Assembly: GCF_014397025.1 (NCBI RefSeq)
Contig: NZ_JACJUO010000001.1
Span: forward strand, 1,908,501-1,972,500
DNA length: 64,000 nucleotides
Direction of reading: 5' to 3'
Source: Ochrobactrum sp. Marseille-Q0166
Lineage (GTDB): Bacteria > Pseudomonadota > Alphaproteobacteria > Rhizobiales > Rhizobiaceae
Each line of letters starts with the position of its first letter. The stretch's first letter is position 1. Below are positions 44,954 to 53,264 of the stretch, one piece after another. The notes below the pieces were generated by a model. That model made no database searches, was not told the origin of the DNA, and worked only from the letters and a program-made list of their open reading frames with translations. The position numbers were made by a program, and so were the translations under genes.

Positions 44954-46456
44954 ATGACACAGCGAATCGATCAACCATTCCTATCAGAGATTAAAACGCC
45001 TCCTTTTATGGAGCCGGAAGTTTTCACCGATGCAAGCGCGGCAGTTGCCGCGCTACGCAAACTTTATGATCGCAATACCGCGTTTCTCCGCGCTGCGTTT
45101 GAGCAGCTCGCAAAAGGAGAGGTGCGCCCTCAGCGCTATCGTGCTTTTTACCCCGAAATTTGTCTGTCTACATCAAGCTTCGCTCATGTAGATACACGTC
45201 TGGCCTTTGGTCACGTGACCATGCCTGGAGACTACACGGCTACGATTACCAGACCGGATCTGTTCGATCATTACCTCAACGAGCAAATCCGCCTGCTGAT
45301 GCGCAATCATGGCGTTGCCGTTACGGTTCGCGAATCAGCCACGCCGATACCGATTCACTTTGCTTTTATGGAAGGCACCTATGTCGAGGCATCGGTTGCC
45401 AATGCCTTCACACACCCGATGCGCGATCTGTTCGATGTGCCGGATTTGGCTGCAACCGACGACAAAATCGTCAACGCCGACTTCGATCCTATTCCCGGTG
45501 AACCAATGCCGCTGGCCCCATTCACTGCACAACGCGTTGACTATTCTCTACACAGGCTGGCACATTACACCGCAACCAGCCCCAAGCATTTTCAAAACTT
45601 TGTTCTGTTCACAAACTATCAGTTCTATATGGACGAATTCTGCGCTTATGCGCGTAAACTGATGGCAGACGGCGGTGGCGGCTACGATAGTTTCGTGGAG
45701 CCGGGCAACGCGATAACGCGTGCGGGCGAAACTGCGCCAAGTAGCGGTATACCGCTTCAGCGCATGCCACAGATGCCGGCTTATCACCTGCGACGCAGCG
45801 ATCATTCGGGCATCACAATGGTCAATATCGGTGTTGGTCCATCCAATGCAAAAACTATTACTGACCATATCGCGGTGCTCCGCCCACATGCTTGGGTAAT
45901 GCTGGGCCATTGTGCCGGCCTGCGTAACAGTCAAGAACTTGGCGATTACGTGCTTGCTCATGCTTATATGCGTGAAGACCACGTTCTTGATGACGATCTT
46001 CCTGTTTGGGTGCCCTTGCCTGCGCTTGCCGAAATTCAGGTGGCGCTTGAAGAAGCAGTCGAAGAAATCACCGGCCTTGAAGGCTATGACCTCAAGCGCA
46101 TCATGCGAACAGGAACAGTCGCGACCATTGACAACCGCAATTGGGAACTCCGCGACCAGCGCGGCCCGGTTCAGCGGCTTTCGCAAGCGCGTGCCGTCGC
46201 ACTCGACATGGAATCGGCCACGATTGCTGCCAATGGCTTCCGCTTCCGCGTGCCATACGGCACGTTGCTCTGTGTTTCGGATAAACCTCTTCATGGGGAA
46301 CTTAAACTGCCTGGTATGGCTACAGAGTTCTACAAGCGGCAAGTGGCACAACATCTGCAAATCGGTATTCGTGCGATGGAAAAAATCGCAGCCATGCCTG
46401 ATGAGCGACTGCATTCACGCAAGCTCCGCAGCTTCTTTGAGACGGCTTTCCAATAA
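44954..46456 (+). CDS. amn: AMP nucleosidase
   Basis: 500 residues. The N-terminal AMN-specific domain (ALRKLYDRNTAFLRAAFEQL, YPEICLSTSSFAHVDTRLAFG) is followed by the nucleoside-phosphorylase-like C-terminal domain (MVNIGVGPSNAKTITDHIA; MLGHCAGLRNSQELGDYVLA; ALDMESATIAANGF with catalytic acid). It hydrolyses AMP to adenine and ribose-5-phosphate, adjusting the adenylate pool. Two tiny membrane ORFs precede it and a strong terminator follows. Confidence 0.95.
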   Translation: MTQRIDQPFLSEIKTPPFMEPEVFTDASAAVAALRKLYDRNTAFLRAAFEQLAKGEVRPQRYRAFYPEICLSTSSFAHVDTRLAFGHVTMPGDYTATITRPDLFDHYLNEQIRLLMRNHGVAVTVRESATPIPIHFAFMEGTYVEASVANAFTHPMRDLFDVPDLAATDDKIVNADFDPIPGEPMPLAPFTAQRVDYSLHRLAHYTATSPKHFQNFVLFTNYQFYMDEFCAYARKLMADGGGGYDSFVEPGNAITRAGETAPSSGIPLQRMPQMPAYHLRRSDHSGITMVNIGVGPSNAKTITDHIAVLRPHAWVMLGHCAGLRNSQELGDYVLAHAYMREDHVLDDDLPVWVPLPALAEIQVALEEAVEEITGLEGYDLKRIMRTGTVATIDNRNWELRDQRGPVQRLSQARAVALDMESATIAANGFRFRVPYGTLLCVSDKPLHGELKLPGMATEFYKRQVAQHLQIGIRAMEKIAAMPDERLHSRKLRSFFETAFQ

Positions 46457-46483
46457 TTAAAAGCAGTAGAGCAATAGCTAGTC

Positions 46484-46519
46484 AGGGCAGTATGTGTTTT
46501 GAAAACATACTGCCCTTTT
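46484..46519 (+). terminator. amn terminator
   Basis: Twelve-base-pair stem AGGGCAGTATGT/ACATACTGCCCT then TTTT, 28 nt after the amn stop. Confidence 0.88.
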
Positions 46520-46570
46520 CGACCTCCCCTATTCCATCATCGCGCCGCAATCAGCGGCTAGGTGCGTATC

Positions 46571-47590
46571 ATGTCAAAACGCCGCGAAAACCTTTCATTA
46601 CTCCTATTGATAACCGCTGTTCTGGTGTCGGCGCCTCTTGTGCTTGGTTTTCTCGGATCAGCGCATCCAATGTTCGATTCATTCGCGCATTTTCGACCAC
46701 ATCTCGCGATTCTGATGGGTTTGCTGGCACTGCCGCTCTTGTTCACAACGATGCGGCGCGAAGGTGCCATGATCCTTTTGTTTGCGATCCTCGCTTTCAG
46801 CACGACGCTCGGTGCCGCACGTAATCTTCTCGACGGATCATCTTCTGCACAGGCCAATGTGCCGACAACCGGCGCACGTTATAGTCTGGTGCAGATCAAT
46901 CTACGCTATAACAACCCTGAGCCAAAACGCGTTTTGCAGATGATTGCGCAGGAAAAGCCTGACGTTATCGCCTATCAGGAAGCGGGCGCCGATTGGGCAA
47001 TGTGGATCGATATTCTGAAGGGCACTTATCCTTACCATTTTGAATGCCGCAAAGACGGAAGCAATATGGGCGTTGGTATTCTGTCCCGCCGTCCATTCAG
47101 TGAAGGTAGCGCGCAGCTGTGCCTTGGCGATGATCGCCTTGCCATGACTTCCATCGATTTTAGTGGCACAAGCGTCAATGTTGCAGCATATCATGCGATA
47201 CTTCCATGGCCCTTTGGTCAAGCAGCAGTCATTGATGCATTGGTGCCGGAATTGCAGAAATTCAGCGGCCCTACGATCATCACTGGTGATTTCAACGCGA
47301 CACCATGGAGCAATGCAGTCCATCGCATTGAGAAAGCCTCGGCCACCAAGGCAATGACTGGCATTGGCGGGACATGGATCTTGCAAAGTCTTCCGATAAA
47401 ACTGGCGCCCTATATCGGCCTACCCATCGATCAGGTTCTCGTAAACCGCGAGATCGAAGCACCGGTTGCATCCACGCGCGAGGGCGTGGGCTCAGATCAC
47501 TTGCCTATAAGGCTTGAATTCTCGGTTCCTATGCCGTTACGACCAGACACTAACGAGCCGGAAACTCAATCGGTAATGCTCTCATTTTAA
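46571..47590 (+). CDS. Membrane-bound endonuclease/exonuclease/phosphatase-family protein
   Basis: 339 residues from ATG 46571 (AGGTG seven nt upstream; an in-frame GTG exists three codons earlier). Three N-terminal membrane helices (about 10-95) precede the EEP domain: NLRYNN, VIAYQEAG, ITGDFNATPWS and GSDHLPI, which give the metal and catalytic residues. Substrate may be a nucleic acid or a phosphoester lipid; the family does not say. The active site would be on the periplasmic face if the last helix exits there. Confidence 0.85.
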   Translation: MSKRRENLSLLLLITAVLVSAPLVLGFLGSAHPMFDSFAHFRPHLAILMGLLALPLLFTTMRREGAMILLFAILAFSTTLGAARNLLDGSSSAQANVPTTGARYSLVQINLRYNNPEPKRVLQMIAQEKPDVIAYQEAGADWAMWIDILKGTYPYHFECRKDGSNMGVGILSRRPFSEGSAQLCLGDDRLAMTSIDFSGTSVNVAAYHAILPWPFGQAAVIDALVPELQKFSGPTIITGDFNATPWSNAVHRIEKASATKAMTGIGGTWILQSLPIKLAPYIGLPIDQVLVNREIEAPVASTREGVGSDHLPIRLEFSVPMPLRPDTNEPETQSVMLSF

Positions 47591-47639
47591 AGTGTGAGAG
47601 CGACCTTTATGCGCCCAATGAGGCGCCCGTCGTTCCAAT

Positions 47640-47667
47640 AAAAAAGGCGGTTTAAACCGCCTTTTTT
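47640..47667. terminator. Bidirectional terminator
   Basis: A perfect 28-bp palindrome: A6, GGCGGTTTAAACCGCC, T6. It lies between the converging EEP and ETF-QO genes. Confidence 0.9.
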
Positions 47668-47687
47668 ATTATATATTCCTGTAAACA

Positions 47688-49394
47688 TTACATGTTTACA
47701 TAAACTGGTCCTTCGCCGCCTTGTGGCGGAACCCAGTTAATGTTCTGGTTCGGGTCCTTGATGTCGCAGGTCTTGCAATGCACGCAGTTCTGCGCGTTGA
47801 TCACAAAGCGAACATCTTTGGCCTGTGGATCAGCCGCCGAATTGCCGTCAGTATCCACCCATTCGTAAACGCCTGCCGGGCAATAGCGCGTCGATGGTCC
47901 TGCAAACACATCATGTTCGGAAGTCTGCTGAAGCTTCATGTCAGCCACCTGCAGATGCACGGGCTCGTTCTCGTCATGGTTGGTGTTTGAAAGAAACACG
48001 GACGAAAGACGATCAAACGTCAGCACACCATCCGGCTTTGGATAATCGATCTTCTTGTGCTTTGCTGCCGGCTCCAGGCTTTGCGCATCGGTCTTGCCAT
48101 GCTTCAGCGTACCAAAAAATGAGAAACCAAACAGCTGATTGGTCCACATATCAAGACCGCCGAGAGCAACACCAACAACCGTGCCGAACTTCGACCAGAG
48201 CGGCTTCACATTTCGGACCTTCTTGAGATCCTTGCCGATGGCGCTATTACGCCAGCTGTTTTCGATTTCAATCGGTTCATCGTTCGCACGTCCTGCAGCC
48301 AATGCTTCCGCAATCTTGTCGGCAGCAAGAATGCCCGACAGAACAGCGTTGTGACTGCCCTTAATGCGCGGGACGTTGACGAAGCCAGCCGAACAGCCGA
48401 TCAGCGCACCACCCGGGAAGGACAGTTTTGGCACTGACTGGAAGCCTCCTTCGGTAATCGCACGCGCGCCATAAGAAAGACGCTTGCCGCCTTCGAATGT
48501 ATCGCGGATCGCCGGATGCGTCTTGAACCGCTGGAACTCTTCAAACGGTGACAAGTACGGGTTCTTGTAGTTGAGATGCATTACGAACCCAACCGCAACC
48601 ATATTGTCTTCAAGATGATACAGGAACGAGCCGCCGCCGGTCTTCATATCAAGCGGCCAGCCAAATGAATGCTGTACCAGGCCCGGTTTATGCTTGGACG
48701 GATCGACCTGCCATAGTTCCTTGAGGCCGATACCAAACTTGGCTGGTTCACGACCTTCATCAAGCTTGAACTTCGCGATGAGTTCCTTGGCAAGCGAACC
48801 GCGCGCACCTTCACCGATCAGCACATATTTGCCGAGCAGCGCCATGCCGCGCGTGTAGTTTGGACCATGCGAGCCATCGCGTTCGACGCCCATATCACCG
48901 GTAGCAACACCAATTACAGTGCCTTCATCATTATAAAGCACTTCTGTTGCAGCGAACCCCGGATAGATTTCAACGCCAAGTTCTTCAGCCTTAGTGCCAA
49001 GCCAACGGCAGACATTGCCGAGCGACACAATGTAATTTCCGTGATTGTTCATCAGCGGTGGCATTGCGAAATTTGGAAGACGCACTGAACCCGCAGGACC
49101 AAGCAGCAGGAAATGATCGGCGGTCACAGGGGTCTTGAACGGATGCCCCTCTTCCTCGCGCCAGCCCGGCAGAAGCTGATCGATACCGCTTGGATCAACA
49201 ACGGCGCCCGACAGAATATGCGCGCCAACTTCCCCGCCCTTTTCAAGAACGACGACTGAAAGCTCCGGGTTTATTTGTTTGAATCGGATAGCCGCGGCAA
49301 GGCCAGCAGGGCCTGCGCCGACAATCACAACATCAAATTCCATGCTTTCGCGTTCGGGAAGCTCCTGGCTCGCGATTGCTGGGGCTTCAGACAT
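47688..49394 (-). CDS. Electron-transfer flavoprotein-ubiquinone oxidoreductase
   Basis: 568 residues from ATG 49394 (GGAGG upstream). FAD Rossmann motif VIVGAGPAGLAAAIR (about 23-37), the GGGSFLYH and GCSAGFVNVPRIKGSHNA elements, and a C-terminal [4Fe-4S] site (YCPAGVYEW; NCVHCKTCDIKDPNQNI). It passes electrons from ETF, loaded by acyl-CoA and amino-acid dehydrogenases, to ubiquinone at the inner membrane. Monocistronic. A LiuR-like palindrome lies 218 bp upstream. Confidence 0.95.
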   Translation of the reverse strand: MSEAPAIASQELPERESMEFDVVIVGAGPAGLAAAIRFKQINPELSVVVLEKGGEVGAHILSGAVVDPSGIDQLLPGWREEEGHPFKTPVTADHFLLLGPAGSVRLPNFAMPPLMNNHGNYIVSLGNVCRWLGTKAEELGVEIYPGFAATEVLYNDEGTVIGVATGDMGVERDGSHGPNYTRGMALLGKYVLIGEGARGSLAKELIAKFKLDEGREPAKFGIGLKELWQVDPSKHKPGLVQHSFGWPLDMKTGGGSFLYHLEDNMVAVGFVMHLNYKNPYLSPFEEFQRFKTHPAIRDTFEGGKRLSYGARAITEGGFQSVPKLSFPGGALIGCSAGFVNVPRIKGSHNAVLSGILAADKIAEALAAGRANDEPIEIENSWRNSAIGKDLKKVRNVKPLWSKFGTVVGVALGGLDMWTNQLFGFSFFGTLKHGKTDAQSLEPAAKHKKIDYPKPDGVLTFDRLSSVFLSNTNHDENEPVHLQVADMKLQQTSEHDVFAGPSTRYCPAGVYEWVDTDGNSAADPQAKDVRFVINAQNCVHCKTCDIKDPNQNINWVPPQGGEGPVYVNM

Positions 49395-49805
49395 TCTAGG
49401 CCTCCGTCTGGTGTAACTTCATCACTCCCTAATACAGCGGGCGTAATGCATCTAATTGTTTTTACTCATGATCCCATCGCGAACGACGATAAACCGCTTT
49501 AACGCAAATAGGCTTTCCCCATTGGTCTTACCCTCTCGCAGAGTTAAAGACTGTCGCATATGCGTCCAATTGTCCAAAATAGCTGCAATACAGGCCTTCA
49601 TAATATTTACCTTAACGTAAACGTCAAATATTAAATAACTGTTTTGGCGATTATGGGATATTGTGACGCAACGTGGTTTCGCAGCTCCGAAGCAGGCCTC
49701 GCGTTCAAGAGAGATGCTTTAATCCACTCTATGAACCGGAAATATGCACAGTGCTCTTGCATTCAACTCCAAAATTCGCCACCTCAGTTTGTGAGGTATA
49801 AATAT
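49395..49805. other. Divergent promoter region of ETF-QO and uracil-DNA glycosylase
   Basis: 411 bp, AT-rich. An open frame upstream of ATG 49806 is not protein-like. The notable feature is an outer inverted repeat TAATATTT/AAATATTA (49601-49608, 49626-49633) around an ACGT-repeat site at 49612-49627. Confidence 0.4.
49612..49627. promoter_or_regulatory. LiuR-like operator candidate
   Basis: TTAACGTAAACGTCAA has the ACGT-N2-ACGT core of LiuR (MerR family) sites, which in Proteobacteria control branched-chain amino-acid and fatty-acid catabolism including ETF-QO. Confidence 0.4.
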
Positions 49806-50681
49806 ATGATCGATGACCGGGAAACGCTGGATATGGAAGGCCTGCTCCGCTTTTACGCGGAAGCGGGCGTTGACCTGCCGCTTTCCGATACGCCAATCGA
49901 TCGGTTTGCAGAACCGCAGCGCCAGCCGCTACGTTCAGCTGCCGCAACGCAAGAAAACAGAGCCTCCGCGCAAGCGGAGAATCCGCGCACTCAGCAACAG
50001 CAGCCGCGTCAGGCCGCGACGCCTTCGCCGACCAGCCGTCCTGTTCAGGCGGCAGCTGACGTTCCGGACAATGCGCAAATTGCACTGGCGCGTGAAGCCG
50101 CTTTGCAAGCTTCAACGCTTGATGAGCTACATGAAAAGCTTGCAGCCTTTGATGGCTGTAATCTTAAATTCACGGCCAAAAATCTTTGTTTTGCAGATGG
50201 TGACCCGTCGTCAGACATCATGTTTGTGGGTGAAGCACCGGGGCGTGATGAGGACATTGAAGGCCTGCCATTCGTCGGCAAGTCCGGGCAGCTTCTCAAT
50301 CGGATGATTGAGGCTATCGGTCTCAAGCGCGAAAGTGTCTATATCGCCAATACTATTCCTTGGCGCCCGCCGGGCAATCGTACGCCTACGCCGGTTGAAA
50401 CAGAACTTTGCCGCCCATTTATCGAGCGGCAAATAGAACTCGCTGCCCCCAAAATTCTTGTCGCCCTCGGCGGCCCTGCAGGCAAAGCTTTGACAGGTGC
50501 GACGGAAGGCATTTTGCGGTTACGCGGCAATTGGAAAATACACCGTACGCCGTCAGGCATCGAAATACCGGTCATGCCAACCCTGCATCCGGCCTATCTC
50601 TTGCGTACGCCTGCCCAGAAGCGGTTTGCATGGCGTGATTTTCTTGCTGTCAAAATGAAGCTTGCGGAACTGACTGAATGA
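49806..50681 (+). CDS. Family-4-like uracil-DNA glycosylase with incomplete Fe-S site
   Basis: 291 residues from ATG 49806. A long Gln/Pro/Ala-rich linker (about 35-90) precedes the UDG fold. Motif A GEAPGRDEDIEG (142-153), GLPFVGKSGQLL and motif B HPAYLL (261-266) are family-4-like. The usual four Fe-S cysteines are not complete: C118 and C202 are present, while the first is F115 and the third is W186 (IPWRPPGNRTPTP). This suggests a cluster-free or altered variant, which I recall in other Rhizobiales. It removes uracil from DNA by inference. Confidence 0.85.
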   Translation: MIDDRETLDMEGLLRFYAEAGVDLPLSDTPIDRFAEPQRQPLRSAAATQENRASAQAENPRTQQQQPRQAATPSPTSRPVQAAADVPDNAQIALAREAALQASTLDELHEKLAAFDGCNLKFTAKNLCFADGDPSSDIMFVGEAPGRDEDIEGLPFVGKSGQLLNRMIEAIGLKRESVYIANTIPWRPPGNRTPTPVETELCRPFIERQIELAAPKILVALGGPAGKALTGATEGILRLRGNWKIHRTPSGIEIPVMPTLHPAYLLRTPAQKRFAWRDFLAVKMKLAELTE

Positions 50682-50811
50682 TCCTCCCAGACTTGCAAGT
50701 ATCAGACAGCGAATTGTCACTAACATGCCGCAAACATACATTATTCCGCCGCGTGCATTATATCTGAACTCACCAAACGTTTCTTAAACCTAGTGCATCG
50801 GGGAGATTTTC

Positions 50812-52047
50812 ATGGCTGGCCAGCTTCTGCCTATAGCTGCCTTGCTTGCAAGCACATTTCTTATGCTGCTGGCTGGTGGTCTTGCGGGCATTCTCCTGCC
50901 AATACGAGGAGGAATTGAAGGCTGGTCAACGACCACAATTGGCTGGATGGGAACGACTTATGCGCTCGCTTTCACCATCGGCTGCATCGTTATTCCTCAT
51001 CTGGTTCGACGGGTCGGGCATGTCCGCGTATTCTCGGCACTGCTCACACTTCTATCCATCGCGCTGCTGCTTCATTCGCTGATTGTGAACCCATATGCAT
51101 GGATGATTTTTCGCGGTATTGCAGGCTTTTCACTCGCCGGCTCTTATATGATTATTGAAAGCTGGCTGAATGAACGCGTGACGAACGAAACACGTGGGCG
51201 GGTCTTTTCCATCTATATGATCATAACCATGCTCGGCCTGATGTGTGGCCAGTATATTTTGCCATTTGGCGATGCCACAACTCAGGCGCTATTCATCATT
51301 TGCGCTATAATTTACGCCAGCGCTTTGTTGCCAACCGCTCTCTCCAGTGCCCAATCCCCCAACCCGCTCACACAGGTTACCCTGGACCTGAAAGGTCTTT
51401 ATCGCCGCTCACCAGCCGCTGCAGTAGGTTCACTCATTGCAGGTATCGTGGCCGGGACGTGGAGCTTCCTTGCTGCGATCTATGGCGGCATGAACGGGCT
51501 TTCGACGTTCGGTATTGCAACTATGCTCGCCTGCGCCATGATCGGTGGCGTGATTTTCCAATATCCTCTTGGACGAGCTTCGGACGTCGTTGATCGCCGC
51601 TACGTGATGGTTTTGGCTGGCGCTATCGGCTTTGCCATTTCACTGATCATGTTGATCGTTCACCCCTCCTCGCCTTATGCGCTTTACACGATGATGTTCC
51701 TCTTTGGCTCCGTCATCTATCCGATTTATAGTCTTAACGTAGCCCATGCGAATGATTATGCGGACGCAAGCGAATTCGTGAAGGTTTCAAGCGGCCTGCT
51801 TATCATTTATGGCGCAGGAAGCGTGATCGGCCCAGCTCTATCCGGTCCACTTATGGATATTATGGGCGCCTCCGGCTTCTTTGTTACGATGGCTGTCGCT
51901 TATGCAATCTATGGCCTGCATGCTTTCTGGCGTATTCGCCGTTTCGAGCGACCAGCCGTCAGCGATCAAAAAACAGAGTTCAAAATCTACACACCAGACG
52001 GTCAGCCAACGCCTGAAACCATGCAATTGGACCCTCGTTCGGAATGA
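50812..52047 (+). CDS. MFS transporter (YcaD-like)
   Basis: 411 residues with about twelve helices. GIEGWSTTTIGWMGTTYALAF, GFSLAGSYMIIESWLNERV and RGRVFSIYMIITMLGLMCGQ match the YcaD/CsbX-like branch of the major facilitator family. The substrate is unknown. Tail of about 35 polar residues in the cytoplasm. Convergent with the DMT-family gene. Confidence 0.85.
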   Translation: MAGQLLPIAALLASTFLMLLAGGLAGILLPIRGGIEGWSTTTIGWMGTTYALAFTIGCIVIPHLVRRVGHVRVFSALLTLLSIALLLHSLIVNPYAWMIFRGIAGFSLAGSYMIIESWLNERVTNETRGRVFSIYMIITMLGLMCGQYILPFGDATTQALFIICAIIYASALLPTALSSAQSPNPLTQVTLDLKGLYRRSPAAAVGSLIAGIVAGTWSFLAAIYGGMNGLSTFGIATMLACAMIGGVIFQYPLGRASDVVDRRYVMVLAGAIGFAISLIMLIVHPSSPYALYTMMFLFGSVIYPIYSLNVAHANDYADASEFVKVSSGLLIIYGAGSVIGPALSGPLMDIMGASGFFVTMAVAYAIYGLHAFWRIRRFERPAVSDQKTEFKIYTPDGQPTPETMQLDPRSE

Positions 52048-52069
52048 GATACTTCTCAGACCCCACAAT

Positions 52070-53059
52070 TCACTGCGCTTGTTGAGGTGTGTTCGCTTTA
52101 TGAGGCGCAATAGCCAGTTTTTGTTCGCGATAGATAATATAGCTACCGGCCCCTATGACGATCACGCTACCTAACAACATCTCAAATGTCGGGACATCGC
52201 CAAAAAAGAAAAAGCCGATGCCAAGACCCAGTAGCATTGATGTATATTCAAAAGGCGCGATGGTACTCATAGGTGCATGACGATAGCATTCTGTCAGCAG
52301 AATTTGCGCGACCCCACCTGCAATACCTGCACCAACCAGCATTGCGAACTGTATCCCGGTTGGCATTACCCAACCAAACGGAATACTAAAAAGAGAAATG
52401 ACAGTTGCAGAGATCGAGAAATAAATAACAACGGTCGATGTTTTTTCAGTCTGAACAAGACGACGCACCAACATCATTGCGAAAGCAGCAAGAATTGCCC
52501 CACCAAGTGCCGCGAGCGCACCCATCGCCTCATTATGGCCCACCTGGCCTTCTGCGAACAATGTCATGCGTGGCCATATGATGATCAACACGCCAATGAG
52601 ACCAATTACTACAGCGCTCCAGCGATACATTCGTACAACTTCGTGCAAGATGACGGCACCCAGCACCACTGCAATCAACGGAGATGCATAGTTTATAGCG
52701 ATTGCTTCGGGCAGTGGTAGCTTGGTCAACGCGTAAAAACTCAGCGTCATTGCTCCAACCCCCACCATCCCGCGCCAGAAATGGCTAAAACCGTGCCGCG
52801 TTTGAAGAATGCCTGCCAATTGTCCACGAATGGCAAAGTAAACGAGGATTGCGAGCACTGCAAAAAAGGAGCGAAAGAAGATCAATTGGCCAAGAGGAAT
52901 ACCATCTGACGCCTTGAGCAACGTCGACATGCAGACAAAAACTGCAACGGAAGCAACTTTGAGGCTGATTCCCAATATTGGATTATTCTGAAGCAGATCA
53001 GGTTCGGCTGTTTCGCTTGTCTGAGCGTTTGCCGAAGCTGCGTCCGGGAGGGGCTTCAC
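52070..53059 (-). CDS. DMT (EamA) family transporter
   Basis: 329 residues with ten predicted helices in two EamA repeats (VASVAVFVCMSTLLKASDG; ASPLIAVVLGAVILHEVV; SMLLGLGIGFFFFGDVPTFEMLLGSVIVIGAG). An N-terminal extension of ~25 polar residues precedes helix 1. Small-solute exporter by family; substrate unknown. Divergent from pepN. Confidence 0.85.
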   Translation of the reverse strand: MKPLPDAASANAQTSETAEPDLLQNNPILGISLKVASVAVFVCMSTLLKASDGIPLGQLIFFRSFFAVLAILVYFAIRGQLAGILQTRHGFSHFWRGMVGVGAMTLSFYALTKLPLPEAIAINYASPLIAVVLGAVILHEVVRMYRWSAVVIGLIGVLIIIWPRMTLFAEGQVGHNEAMGALAALGGAILAAFAMMLVRRLVQTEKTSTVVIYFSISATVISLFSIPFGWVMPTGIQFAMLVGAGIAGGVAQILLTECYRHAPMSTIAPFEYTSMLLGLGIGFFFFGDVPTFEMLLGSVIVIGAGSYIIYREQKLAIAPHKANTPQQAQ

Positions 53060-53264
53060 AACGCAGTTCCTTAAAAACGGGGGATGTGGGGGGCAAGGCG
53101 AGCAATTATATATATTGCGCCATCCATAGGCTTGTTCGCGCTAAAGCGCCAGATGTGCAAAGAACGGCGCTTAAAAAATATTGAGCAACGTTGCTTTTCT
53201 TGTCGTTTGCTAAAAAGCCGGATACGACTCTTGCATCGAAGTGATCACAAAGAAGAATTTCGCA

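Noticed and set aside
45548..46414. 288-codon minus-strand frame across amn
   Set aside because: Antisense to a well-conserved gene, no ribosome-binding site or recognisable motif.
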